From Desulfobacca acetoxidans (GTDB lineage Bacteria; Desulfobacterota; Desulfobaccia; Desulfobaccales; 0-14-0-80-60-11), in assembly GCA_022736495.1 (NCBI GenBank), contig DZCR01000080.1, positions 1 to 14,821 of the forward strand: a stretch of DNA of 14,821 nucleotides, written 5' to 3'. The position numbers and the translations under genes were made by a program. Below are positions 6,725-14,297 of the stretch, one piece after another (positions within the stretch are counted from its first letter, which is position 1; each line of letters opens with the position of its first letter). The notes beneath the pieces were generated by a model. The model worked only from the letters and a program-made list of their open reading frames with translations, made no database searches and was not told the origin of the DNA.

Positions 6725-8302
6725 ATGCGCGCCTTGCTGATATTTCCACAGTTGCCTCTCTCCTTCTGGACCTTCAAGAGAAGTTGTCAGCTTGCGGGGC
6801 GCAAGGCCCTCATGCCGCCCCTCAGCCTTATAACAGTTGCCGCGCTCTTGCCTCAACACTGGGAATTTCGCCTGGTGGATTTGAATACCTGTCGCCTCCA
6901 GGACGACGATTGGCAGTGGGCTGACATGGTGCTCCTCACGGGGATGCTGGTACAGCGGGAGGGGTTGTTGAGCCTGATCGCCGAAGCGCGTCGGCGCGGA
7001 AAGACAGTGGTGGTGGGCGGACCTTATCCCACCTCCCTGCCCGAGGAGGTGCTGGACGCAGGCGCCGACTTTCTCTTCCAGGGAGAAGCCGAGCATACCA
7101 TCTCCCCCTTCCTGGCCGCGCTTAAGGAAGGAAGGCGGCGCAGCGTCTTCAAGGAGGACACCAAGCCAGACCTTACGTTCTCCCCCACTCCTCGCTTCGA
7201 CCTGCTCAATTTTGCCGATTACTTAACCTTGGGTATCCAGACCTCCCGGGGCTGCCCTTTCAATTGCGAGTTCTGCGATATTATCAATCTCTACGGGCGC
7301 AAGCCCCGCTACAAGGCCCCCGAACAGCTCCTGATGGAGCTTTCGGCTATCTACTCTCTGGGATGGCGGAGTACCGTATTTTTCTGCGACGACAATTTCA
7401 TCGGCAATAAGGACCATGCCCGGGGAATACTCAATCTGCTCATCCCCTGGATGAAAAGCCACGGCGAACCTTTCAATTTCTGGACTCAGACCTCCGTCAA
7501 TCTCGGGCAGGACCAGGAGATGATCGATCTCCTTACTGAGGCTAACTTTAGCTTCACTTTTCTGGGGGTGGAGACGCCGGACGTAGAGTTGCTGTCCCGC
7601 AGCCGCAAGTACCAAAACTTGCATCAGCCTCTGAGTCAATCCATTTCCAGAATCAATGCCAACGGCCTGTCGGTAGTCGCCAGCTTCATTATTGGCCTTG
7701 ACGGTGAGGAGGCGGGGGCCGGGGAGCGCATCTGCAAGTTTGTGGAAGAGAACAATATTCCCCTGGCCATGGTGAACACCTTGCAAGTTCTTCCCAATAC
7801 CGCTCTTTGGGATCGCCTGCAGCGAGAAGGGCGGCTGCTGCCGGAACGGACCAGCGGCAACAGCAGCGGCGACCGAATGAATTACCTTCCCACGCGGCCG
7901 GAGTCAGATATCATGGCCGAATATTTGGATGCAGTCGACCGCCTCTACGAACGGTCAGGGTACCTTGCCAGGACGTTCCGCAGCCTGCTGGCCATGCGCC
8001 CCACCCGACGGACTTTGGCAAAACAAAGAGGCGAGGCCGTGCCCCCATCGGTCAACAAGAATCCCACCAGCCTTTGGTCCTGCTGGCAAGATATAATTAC
8101 CTTGCTGAGACTCATCTGGTCCCAAGGAATGGTGGCAAATTGCCGAGGACAGTTCTGGCGACAGTTGTTGCAAATGAAGCAGCGCAATCCCAGCCGTCTG
8201 AAAAAATATCTCATATCTTTAACCATGGGAGAGAGCCTGGCTCAACTGCGGGACGAAGTCATCCGGAAGGGTACGACGCCCCCAAAGTGCGATCGGGGGT
8301 AG
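6725..8302 (+). CDS. B12-binding domain radical SAM protein, DUF4070-like
   Basis: Predicted cobalamin-binding radical SAM enzyme; substrate unknown. The 525-residue product begins MRALLIFPQLPLSFWTFK. Its first about 150 residues form a Rossmann-like B12-binding domain (LPPLSLITVAALLP-type helix, RLVDLN, VVVGGPYPTS). The radical SAM core follows with the cluster motif SRGCPFNCEFCDI (C177, C181, C184), then FFCDDNFIGN and FTFLGVETPD. The C-terminal region resembles the DUF4070 extension of this subfamily. The domain lacks an evident DxHxxG cobalamin-coordinating motif, common in this branch. An upstream in-frame TTG at 6587 would add 46 residues, but it has no ribosome binding site, overlaps the likely promoter, and the extra residues look non-native. 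It is a single gene with no partner to indicate a pathway. Confidence 0.92.
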   Translation: MRALLIFPQLPLSFWTFKRSCQLAGRKALMPPLSLITVAALLPQHWEFRLVDLNTCRLQDDDWQWADMVLLTGMLVQREGLLSLIAEARRRGKTVVVGGPYPTSLPEEVLDAGADFLFQGEAEHTISPFLAALKEGRRRSVFKEDTKPDLTFSPTPRFDLLNFADYLTLGIQTSRGCPFNCEFCDIINLYGRKPRYKAPEQLLMELSAIYSLGWRSTVFFCDDNFIGNKDHARGILNLLIPWMKSHGEPFNFWTQTSVNLGQDQEMIDLLTEANFSFTFLGVETPDVELLSRSRKYQNLHQPLSQSISRINANGLSVVASFIIGLDGEEAGAGERICKFVEENNIPLAMVNTLQVLPNTALWDRLQREGRLLPERTSGNSSGDRMNYLPTRPESDIMAEYLDAVDRLYERSGYLARTFRSLLAMRPTRRTLAKQRGEAVPPSVNKNPTSLWSCWQDIITLLRLIWSQGMVANCRGQFWRQLLQMKQRNPSRLKKYLISLTMGESLAQLRDEVIRKGTTPPKCDRG

Positions 8303-8531
8303 TTGGCGCCACTATTACTTTATCTGCTATCAATCCACCCTGATAAAATCCATTAAAGTGAATTGATATGGATATGTTAGCTTGATCTAAGACCCAGGCG
8401 ACATGTAAAGTATTAGTCCCAAGGGTCAGGTCTAATCTGATCTCGGTTTGATGATTGTCAGCTCAAATCTTGGTCGTTACCCATAAGTCCTGGATAGTTT
8501 GTTCGTCTCCCCCGCTTACTAATTTTTCAGC
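8303..8531. other. Gap after the radical SAM gene, no gene seen
   Basis: This stretch of about 230 bp, plus the repeats that follow, separates the radical SAM gene from the convergent nucleotidyltransferase gene. No frame has credible coding character. A weak stem, CCCCC/GGGGG around 8279-8300, ends inside the radical SAM gene but has no T-tract. Confidence 0.4.
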
Positions 8532-8615
8532 ACAGGCGAGACGCCTGTATCACCAAAGCTTTTTGTATAGGCTGGAAAGCCTGTGCTACCTCACATTCGG
8601 CGGGCAGTGCCCGCC
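8532..8615. repeat. Composite palindromic repeat cluster, copy A
   Basis: Three hairpin-forming units in a row. Unit 1 (8532-8548): ACAGGCG and CGCCTGT around AGA. Unit 2 (8569-8582): AGGCT and AGCCT around GGAA, followed by GTGCTACC. Unit 3 (8599-8615): GGCGGGC and GCCCGCC around AGT, followed by CTAC. Units 1 and 2 occur in the same order and orientation at 9746-9803. These look like REP-type intergenic palindromes, normally mobilised in trans; no transposase is present here. The strong hairpins could also end transcripts from both sides. Confidence 0.8.
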
Positions 8616-8649
8616 CTACATGGCTTTTTCCGCCTTCTGAAGCCATTCT

Positions 8650-8967
8650 TTAACGGTGTCGTTCATACAAGACCTTGCCGCGTTCCAAGGCTTCTTTAAT
8701 CAACGGGTCGCCCTCACGATAACGGCGCTCGGTGTCGTCTGGCCGTCGGGCCAGCAAGTCGATGGGAAAGTCAGGGTTGGCCCGGTTGAGGATTTCTATT
8801 GATTTATAGAAATTTTTGCCCTCAAAGGGCAAAACCACCAGAATATCTACGTCAGAATCGGGCGTGGGGTTGCCATAAGCATAGGAGCCGAACAGGATGA
8901 TCCGCTCCGGCTGGAAGTCCTGGACGATGCGGTTGCAGAGGTCTTGGATGGTTTGGTCGTCTACCAT
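8650..8967 (-). CDS. Minimal nucleotidyltransferase (MNT) domain protein
   Basis: A 105-residue polymerase-beta-fold nucleotidyltransferase. Active-site motif G27-S28 (LFGSYAYG) is followed by D39 and D41 (DSDVDILVV), with a third acidic residue D70 in FPIDLL; all metal-binding positions appear intact. Family members often act as antitoxins that modify a partner HEPN RNase, or as other nucleotidyl transferases. A HEPN-like gene lies directly upstream on the same strand but is frameshifted. The ATG at 8967 is preferred. A GTG at 9048 would add 27 residues that are read out of the adjacent palindromic repeat. No ribosome binding site precedes 8967, where repeat DNA comes within about 16 bp of the start, so expression may be weak or altered. 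Confidence 0.85.
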   Translation of the reverse strand: MVDDQTIQDLCNRIVQDFQPERIILFGSYAYGNPTPDSDVDILVVLPFEGKNFYKSIEILNRANPDFPIDLLARRPDDTERRYREGDPLIKEALERGKVLYERHR

Positions 8968-8982
8968 GATGAGTTTATTGAT

Positions 8983-9032
8983 GTAGGGCGGGGACGGCCC
9001 ACCATTATTGGTGCGCAGTGCGCAACCTACAC
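8983..9032. repeat. Palindromic repeat pair upstream of the nucleotidyltransferase
   Basis: Two related units lie between the MNT start and the end of the frameshifted gene. GGGC/GCCC arms occur at about 8987-9000 within GTAGGGCGGGGACGGCCC, and a TGCGCA/TGCGCA unit (GGTGCGCAGTGCGCAACC) spans 9010-9027, followed by CTACAC. The flanking CTAC or GTAG edges and the central AGT match unit 3 at 8599-8615, so they look like diverged members of the same family. Confidence 0.65.
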
Positions 9033-9037
9033 AATTT

Positions 9038-9702
9038 TTATGATCCACTCATTAAACGTGAAAGTATATCTGAAACTCGTTCTTGTATAATTTTTACATC
9101 ATCAGCAGAGTAAGGAAATTCCCCTCCATGTGCTGCCTTATTCTTTATATCACCAATGGCCTCAATGTTCCTTGATTCAAATTCATTAATAACATTGGCA
9201 GCTATCAATTTATGAACTACTGGAAATAAAGTATCTTTTGGGCTAATTTCAATGCCAGATGCGCGTGCCCTTGCCTTAATGCCTTCCTCTAATGCTGCTC
9301 CAGCAATTACTGCCGCAGCTCTGAAATAGCCTTATTATTAAGATACTCTGCTTGAGACAATAAATCTCCAAAAACTACGGCTGAAACGGAAAGATGATAA
9401 TCGATCGCCAGACCAAGCTTATATTCTTCTAAAGCTGCTTTAAGGACACCAAGAGATGCCCCGATATTGATTTCTTTTCCGGCGCTACGTTTTGCCCAAG
9501 TCTCAAACTCAATTACAAATCTGTTTGAAGTCACAGAGAGTTTATCAAGTAAATTCATGCAACTTGTAGTCCATTGAGTGAAACGAACAGGGTCTCTGAT
9601 CAAACCTGGTTTCTTTTGATATTCCCACCACTGCTGTTCACCTTCTTTTATTAATTCTTCTAACCTCCCCTCAATAGCGGGATTAATAAAAGGTCTCGCC
9701 AT
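9038..9702 (-). pseudogene. Frameshifted gene with HEPN/DUF4145-like C-terminal region
   Basis: Reading starts at ATG 9702 (weak purine-rich site AGGGAAGAAG upstream) and gives 131 residues before a stop at 9307. Translating one frame over continues from about 9329 to TAA at 9038 as FRAAAVIAGAALEEGIK, then DTLFPVVHKLI, INEFESRNIEAIGDIKNKAAHG. Restoring one missing G near 9329-9333 (AAGGCTATTTC read as AAGGGCTATTTC) yields a continuous product of about 221 residues. The AALEE helix and the KNKAAHG stretch resemble HEPN-superfamily proteins such as DUF4145, where RNxxxH is the usual RNase motif; here Lys replaces Arg. The N-terminal half (EGRLEELIKEGEQQWWEY, then DPVRFTQWTTSCMNLLDKLS) is helical. 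The AT-rich composition suggests transfer. The break may be real or a sequencing error. Confidence 0.75.
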
Positions 9703-9745
9703 AATCTTCTTCCCTGATGCTTATTTTATCTATCCTCTAATGAGA

Positions 9746-9803
9746 GCACAGGCGAGACGCCTGTGCCACCGAGTTCGGGCGCAGGCTGAAGCCTGCGGCT
9801 ACC
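9746..9803. repeat. Composite palindromic repeat cluster, copy B
   Basis: Unit 1 (9746-9766) has perfect 9-bp arms, GCACAGGCG and CGCCTGTGC, around AGA. Unit 2 (9781-9796) has GCAGGC and GCCTGC around TGAA, followed by GGCTACC. An 18-base core of unit 1 is identical to copy A at 8531-8548, and unit order and orientation are conserved. The cluster lies between the 3' end of carB and the 5' end of the frameshifted gene, so it may act as the carB transcription end, although no T-tract is seen. Confidence 0.8.
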
Positions 9804-9844
9804 TTATTAATCAGCTATCTCTAATTGCCGGTTGATCTCCTTGA

Positions 9845-12800
9845 TCATGCGGGCTTTTTGATCTTCGCATGATACTCCTGCAAGCTCTTCACTTCCAGTT
9901 TGCCGCGTTTTAAGGCCCGGATGGCGTCCAGGGTGGCCCGGGCCGCGGCCATGGTGGTGGTGTAGGGGATGTTGTAGTCCAGGGCCACGTGGCGGATGGA
10001 GTGGGAATCGCCGGGGGTTTCGCTCCCTTCGGGGGTGTTGACCAGCAGGGAGATTTCATGGCTCTTGATGCGGTCGATGATGTGGGGCCGGCCTTCCCGG
10101 ACCTTATAGACTTCCGTGACGGGAAGGCCGTGTTCCCGAAGGTACGCCGCAGTGCCGCTGGTGGCAAAGAGCTTGAAGCCTTCGGCCCGATAGCCCTGGG
10201 CCAAAGTGACGGCCTGGGGCTTGTCCGCGTCCTTGACGCTGAAGATGACGCCGCCGGAAAGCGGGACGACCTGGCCGGCAGCCAGTTGGGACTTGGCAAA
10301 GGCCAGGCCGAAGTCTTCGTCCAGCCCCATGACTTCGCCGGTGGAGCGCATCTCGGGCCCCAAGAGGGGGTCCACTCCGGGAAAGCGCCGGAAGGGGAAG
10401 ACCGATTCTTTCACGGCAAAGTAGGGCGGCTCGATTTCCTTGGTAAAGCCGAGGTCGGCCAGGCTATGGCCCAACATCACCTTGGTGGCCAGCTTGGCCA
10501 GCGAGACGCCGGTCGCCTTGCTGACAAAGGGCACGGTGCGGGAGGCCCGGGGGTTGACCTCCAGGACGTAGATCTGGTCGCCTTTGACCGCGAACTGGAT
10601 GTTGAGGAGCCCGATGACCCCCAGTTCCGCGGCCAGGGCCCGGGTCTGGGTCTTGATTTCCGCCTGGACGGAGCGGGTCAGGGTGAAGGGCGGTAAGACG
10701 CAGGCGGAGTCGCCGGAATGGATGCCGGCCTCTTCGATGTGCTCCATGATCCCGCCGATGACGGTGATCTTACCGTCACAGATGGCGTCCACGTCCACTT
10801 CGATGGCGTCTTCCAGAAATTTGTCGATGAGGATGGGATGCTCAGGCGACGCCTCCAGGGCCCACTTCATGAAGTTGGTCAGGGCTTCATCATTGGAGAC
10901 GATCTGCATGGCCCGGCCCCCCAGGACGTAGGACGGCCGCACCAGCACGGGGTAGGTGATGTCATGGGCGATGGCCAGGGCCTGCTCGACGCTGGTGGCG
11001 GTGTCGTTGGGGGGCTGCTTGAGGCCCAGCTTGGCCAGCATCTGTTTGAAGAGACGGCGGTCTTCGGCCCGGTCGATGGCCGCCGCGCCGGTGCCCATGA
11101 TGCGGACGCCGGCCTTACCCAGGGGCACCGCCAGGTTCAAGGGGGTCTGGCCGCCGAACTGGAGGATCAGACCCAGGGGTTTTTCCGTGGCGACGATGTT
11201 GAGCACGTCTTCTTTGGTCAGGGGCTCGAAATAGAGCTTGTCGCTGGTGTCGTAGTCGGTGGACACGGTTTCGGGGTTGGAGTTGACCATGATGGACTCC
11301 ACCCCCAGCTCTTCTAAGGCAAAGGAGGCCTGGCAGCAGCAGTAATCGAATTCGATGCCCTGGCCGATGCGGTTGGGGCCGCCGCCCAGGATCATGACCT
11401 TGTCCCGGCCGGTGGGACGGGCCTCGTCTTCCCATTCATAGGTAGAATAGTAATACGGGGTGTAGGCCTCGAATTCCGCGGCGCAGGTGTCCACCAGTTT
11501 GTAGACCGGGGTGACGCCATGCTCCTGGCGCATTTGGGCGATATGTGCTTCATCACCGCCCCAGAGATGGGCCAACTGCTTATCGGAGAAGCCCCAGGCC
11601 TTGGCTTGGGTGAGCATATCCAGGAGTTGATCCTGGCCGCGCCCCTCGCGCAAAAGCTGTCCGAACACGGCCAGTTCATCGGAGAAAATGATCAGGCCGC
11701 GCATCTGATGGAGGAACCAGGGGTCGATGCCGGTTATTTCGAAAATTTCTTCCACAGACATGCCGGTCCGAAAAGCCTGGCGGAGGTAAAAAAGGCGTTG
11801 GGAATTGGGGACCCGGAGGCGGGTGCGCAACTCCTCGGGCGGCAGTTCGGGCAGGTCCTTGCCGTCGGCCCCCAGGCCGAAGCGGGCAATCTCCAGGGAG
11901 CGGATGCCCTTTTGCAGGGCCTCTTTAAAGGTGCGGCCGATGGCCATGACCTCGCCCACGGATTTCATGGCGGTGGTGAGAAAATCTTCGGCCCCCGGGA
12001 ATTTCTCGAAAGCCCAACGGGGAATCTTGACCACGCAGTAATCAATGGTGGGTTCAAACGAAGCGTAGGTCTCTTTGGTGATGTCGTTGGGGATTTCATC
12101 CAGGGTGAAGCCCACGGCGAGCTTGGCGGCGATCTTGGCGATGGGAAAACCGGTGGCCTTGGAAGCCAGGGCCGAGGAGCGGGAGACCCGGGGGTTCATT
12201 TCGATGATCACCATGTCGCCGTTTTCCGGGTTGATGGCGAACTGGATGTTGGAGCCGCCCGTCTCCACGCCGATTTCGCGGATAATGGCGATGGCCGCGT
12301 CCCGCATGGCCTGGTATTCCCGGTCAGTGAGGGTTTGGGCCGGGGCCACGGTGATGGAGTCGCCGGTGTGCACCCCCATGGGGTCGACGTTTTCGATGGA
12401 GCAGATGATCACCACGTTGTCCTGGAAGTCGCGCATCACCTCCAGTTCGAATTCTTTCCAGCCCACCACGGACTCTTCCAGCATCACCTCGGTGATCATG
12501 CTGGCTTCCAGGCCCTGGGCGGCCAGGGTCTGGAGGTCTTCCAGGTTGTAGGCGATGCCGCCGCCGGTGCCGCCCAGGGTGAAGCTGGGGCGCACGATGA
12601 CGGGATAACCGATGACCGGGGCCGCGTCCACGGCCTCCTCCAGAGTGCGGACGATGACGCTTTTGGGCACCCGGAGGTTGATGTTGGCCATGGCGTCCCG
12701 GAAGAGCTCCCGGTCTTCGGCCTTTTTGATGACGTCGGGCTTGGCCCCGATCATTTCGACGCCGTATTTCTCCAGGATGCCGGTTTCGGCCACGGCAATG

Positions 12801-13096
12801 GCGCAGTTGAGGCCGGTTTGGCCCCCCAGGGTGGGAAGGATGGCGTCGGGGCGTTCCCGTTCGATCACCTGGCAAACCATTTCCGGGGTGATGGGTTCGA
12901 TATAGGTGCGGTCGGCCATCTCCGGGTCGGTCATGATGGTGGCGGGGTTGGAGTTGATCAGGACCACCTCGTAGCCTTCTTCCCGAAGGGCCTTGCAGGC
13001 CTGGGTGCCGGAGTAGTCGAATTCGCAGGCCTGACTGATGATGATGGGGCCTGAGCCGATGATGAGGATTTTTTTAATGTCGGTGCGTTTGGGCAT
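9845..13096 (-). CDS. carB: Carbamoyl phosphate synthase, large subunit
   Basis: Makes carbamoyl phosphate from bicarbonate, ATP and ammonia channelled from the small subunit, for pyrimidine and arginine synthesis. The 1083-residue product is complete (E. coli form 1073). First synthetase half: residues 1 to about 400, with [21 protein letters not shown] and the ATP-grasp loop [12 protein letters not shown] at about 169-180. An oligomerisation region follows, then the second half from about 565 ([18 protein letters not shown] and RPSYVLGG). The C-terminal MGS-like allosteric domain ([29 protein letters not shown]) is intact. No ribosome binding site is evident before ATG 13096. carA is not in the window, so the subunits are unlinked here or carA lies elsewhere. 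The stop overlaps the ATG of a 13-codon frame (9848 to 9807), possibly the remnant of a next gene. Confidence 0.98.
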   Translation of the reverse strand: MPKRTDIKKILIIGSGPIIISQACEFDYSGTQACKALREEGYEVVLINSNPATIMTDPEMADRTYIEPITPEMVCQVIERERPDAILPTLGGQTGLNCAIAVAETGILEKYGVEMIGAKPDVIKKAEDRELFRDAMANINLRVPKSVIVRTLEEAVDAAPVIGYPVIVRPSFTLGGTGGGIAYNLEDLQTLAAQGLEASMITEVMLEESVVGWKEFELEVMRDFQDNVVIICSIENVDPMGVHTGDSITVAPAQTLTDREYQAMRDAAIAIIREIGVETGGSNIQFAINPENGDMVIIEMNPRVSRSSALASKATGFPIAKIAAKLAVGFTLDEIPNDITKETYASFEPTIDYCVVKIPRWAFEKFPGAEDFLTTAMKSVGEVMAIGRTFKEALQKGIRSLEIARFGLGADGKDLPELPPEELRTRLRVPNSQRLFYLRQAFRTGMSVEEIFEITGIDPWFLHQMRGLIIFSDELAVFGQLLREGRGQDQLLDMLTQAKAWGFSDKQLAHLWGGDEAHIAQMRQEHGVTPVYKLVDTCAAEFEAYTPYYYSTYEWEDEARPTGRDKVMILGGGPNRIGQGIEFDYCCCQASFALEELGVESIMVNSNPETVSTDYDTSDKLYFEPLTKEDVLNIVATEKPLGLILQFGGQTPLNLAVPLGKAGVRIMGTGAAAIDRAEDRRLFKQMLAKLGLKQPPNDTATSVEQALAIAHDITYPVLVRPSYVLGGRAMQIVSNDEALTNFMKWALEASPEHPILIDKFLEDAIEVDVDAICDGKITVIGGIMEHIEEAGIHSGDSACVLPPFTLTRSVQAEIKTQTRALAAELGVIGLLNIQFAVKGDQIYVLEVNPRASRTVPFVSKATGVSLAKLATKVMLGHSLADLGFTKEIEPPYFAVKESVFPFRRFPGVDPLLGPEMRSTGEVMGLDEDFGLAFAKSQLAAGQVVPLSGGVIFSVKDADKPQAVTLAQGYRAEGFKLFATSGTAAYLREHGLPVTEVYKVREGRPHIIDRIKSHEISLLVNTPEGSETPGDSHSIRHVALDYNIPYTTTMAAARATLDAIRALKRGKLEVKSLQEYHAKIKKPA

Positions 13097-13161
13097 AGTT
13101 TACTGATAATTGGGGCCGGCACGAGGGAACCTGCAGCCTTACCCAATGTTCCTTTCCTTGA

Positions 13162-13189
13162 CCCGTATGGCGCAGGACGCCAGCACGGG
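13162..13189 (-). promoter_or_regulatory. Stem-loop in the carB upstream region
   Basis: CCCGT (13162-13166) pairs with ACGGG (13185-13189), and TGGCG (13168-13172) with CGCCA (13178-13182), around a 5-base loop, with small unpaired bases between the two helices. It lies 66-93 bp before the carB start codon. A TATAAA sequence farther upstream on the minus strand (about 13208-13213) could be a -10 box, which would place the hairpin in the mRNA leader. No T-tract follows, so classical attenuation is not indicated. Confidence 0.3.
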
Positions 13190-13366
13190 CGGGGTCAGGC
13201 GGGTTTAATTTATAGGCAGTTTAATACATCTCTGGGCCAGGCCGCGCCGGCGCACCTGAAGCACCGGTCTCAAGGATGTCTCATAGATATCTCTTAATGT
13301 TATTCTTTTGCAGGCCTTAAGGCCAGCAGATTTTTCCCCTTGGATGCCGCTGCAAGCATCGCCTGG

Positions 13367-14191
13367 TTAGTGCCCCAGGGATGGGCCATGATTCGTCGGG
13401 GCTGGCACCTGGGGTTGCGGTATAAGAGTCGGAGGAATCGTTTCCTGCCTGATACGCTGATCCGGAGTGGACGGCAAGCCCAAGGGAAGCCCTGACTGGC
13501 CGCCCTCCGGGAAGGCAGGCCCGCCAGGTCCCAGCAAACCGCCGGCCGCCACTCCCTTGTCCATCATTTGCTCCAGGACTTTCAGCACATCCGGCGTGAG
13601 GGGTTGGGGCAGAAAGGGTTGTTTGCTCATGGGGACCTGGGTAAACTGCATGGATTTGAGCAGGAGCAGGGATGGGACGGTGGGGAGATTAGATCTGACC
13701 CCCAACGTGCCCTGGGCCAGATATACCGAAGTAAACGCGGGGGCCAGGAGGGTGTACCAGTCGGTGCCGCGCACCCCGATAATGGCGGTGTGGGTTTCCA
13801 TGATAAAATCCGGCTCTTCCGTCTGGATCACACGCTTGACCACGGTGTGGACCAAGCCCCGGAAGAGGCGGACCACGGCCCGGCGCTCGTTCGTGGCGGC
13901 ATTATACGAATAATCCGCCACCGCCAGGCGGGACTCCGGCGCCAGGACGATGACGGAGTTGTCCACCATGGTCAGTTCGGCCTTGGCTTTGGCCTTGGTG
14001 CGGATGACATCGCCGGGCTCCACGCCATCCTGGACCTTAACAGGGAGGCCGGGGATTTTACCACCCTTGAGCAGGTCCACCTGGCCCCGCACCTGCGTGA
14101 AGCGGCCGACGACGGCGGCGTGGGCGGTTAGAGGAATTGCCAATGACATCACCGTGAGAACAAGCAACGCGAACCGGATTTTTTTCTGCAT
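13367..14191 (-). CDS. Secreted FecR-domain protein
   Basis: A 274-residue exported protein. Residues 1-25 form a classic signal peptide (MQKKIRFALLVLTVMSLAIP, cleavage predicted after LTAHA). Then comes a FecR-type domain: VVGRFTQVRGQV, GDVIRTKAKAKAELTMVDNSVIVLAPESRL, RLFRGLVHTVV, and the hallmark ETHTAIIGVRGTDW. FecR domains elsewhere are periplasmic signal transducers or surface scaffolds; here no sigma factor or TonB receptor is adjacent, so it is an orphan of unknown role. The last about 100 residues are Pro/Gly/Gln-rich and probably disordered. The ATG at 14191 is chosen over 14290 because AAGGAG lies upstream and it places the signal peptide at the very N-terminus. It follows the PQQ-type dehydrogenase gene by 106 bp on the same strand. 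Confidence 0.9.
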   Translation of the reverse strand: MQKKIRFALLVLTVMSLAIPLTAHAAVVGRFTQVRGQVDLLKGGKIPGLPVKVQDGVEPGDVIRTKAKAKAELTMVDNSVIVLAPESRLAVADYSYNAATNERRAVVRLFRGLVHTVVKRVIQTEEPDFIMETHTAIIGVRGTDWYTLLAPAFTSVYLAQGTLGVRSNLPTVPSLLLLKSMQFTQVPMSKQPFLPQPLTPDVLKVLEQMMDKGVAAGGLLGPGGPAFPEGGQSGLPLGLPSTPDQRIRQETIPPTLIPQPQVPAPTNHGPSLGH

Positions 14192-14297
14192 GACGGGTGA
14201 CTCCTTCTGGTAGCACAGGGGTTTTGATTGCGTTCTTGGGGTAAGAAGACAAAATGTATTAGGTAGTTGACTCATCAGAGATAGTTTCACACTATAC

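Noticed and set aside
9320..9340. Programmed ribosomal frameshift site
   Set aside because: No X-XXY-YYZ heptamer or downstream pseudoknot was seen; a one-base loss explains the break more simply.
8532..9803. CRISPR array
   Set aside because: The repeats are short palindromes of several types at irregular spacing, with no uniform spacers and no cas genes.
11519..13054. Long plus-strand open frame of over 500 codons
   Set aside because: It is antisense to carB in GC-rich DNA. Its Gly, Asp and His-rich composition is the mirror of the carB codons and no domain is visible.
13315..13350. Intrinsic terminator after the FecR-domain gene
   Set aside because: The GGCCTTAAGGCC palindrome is followed on the minus strand by an A-rich rather than a T-rich tract, so it does not fit a terminator for that gene.
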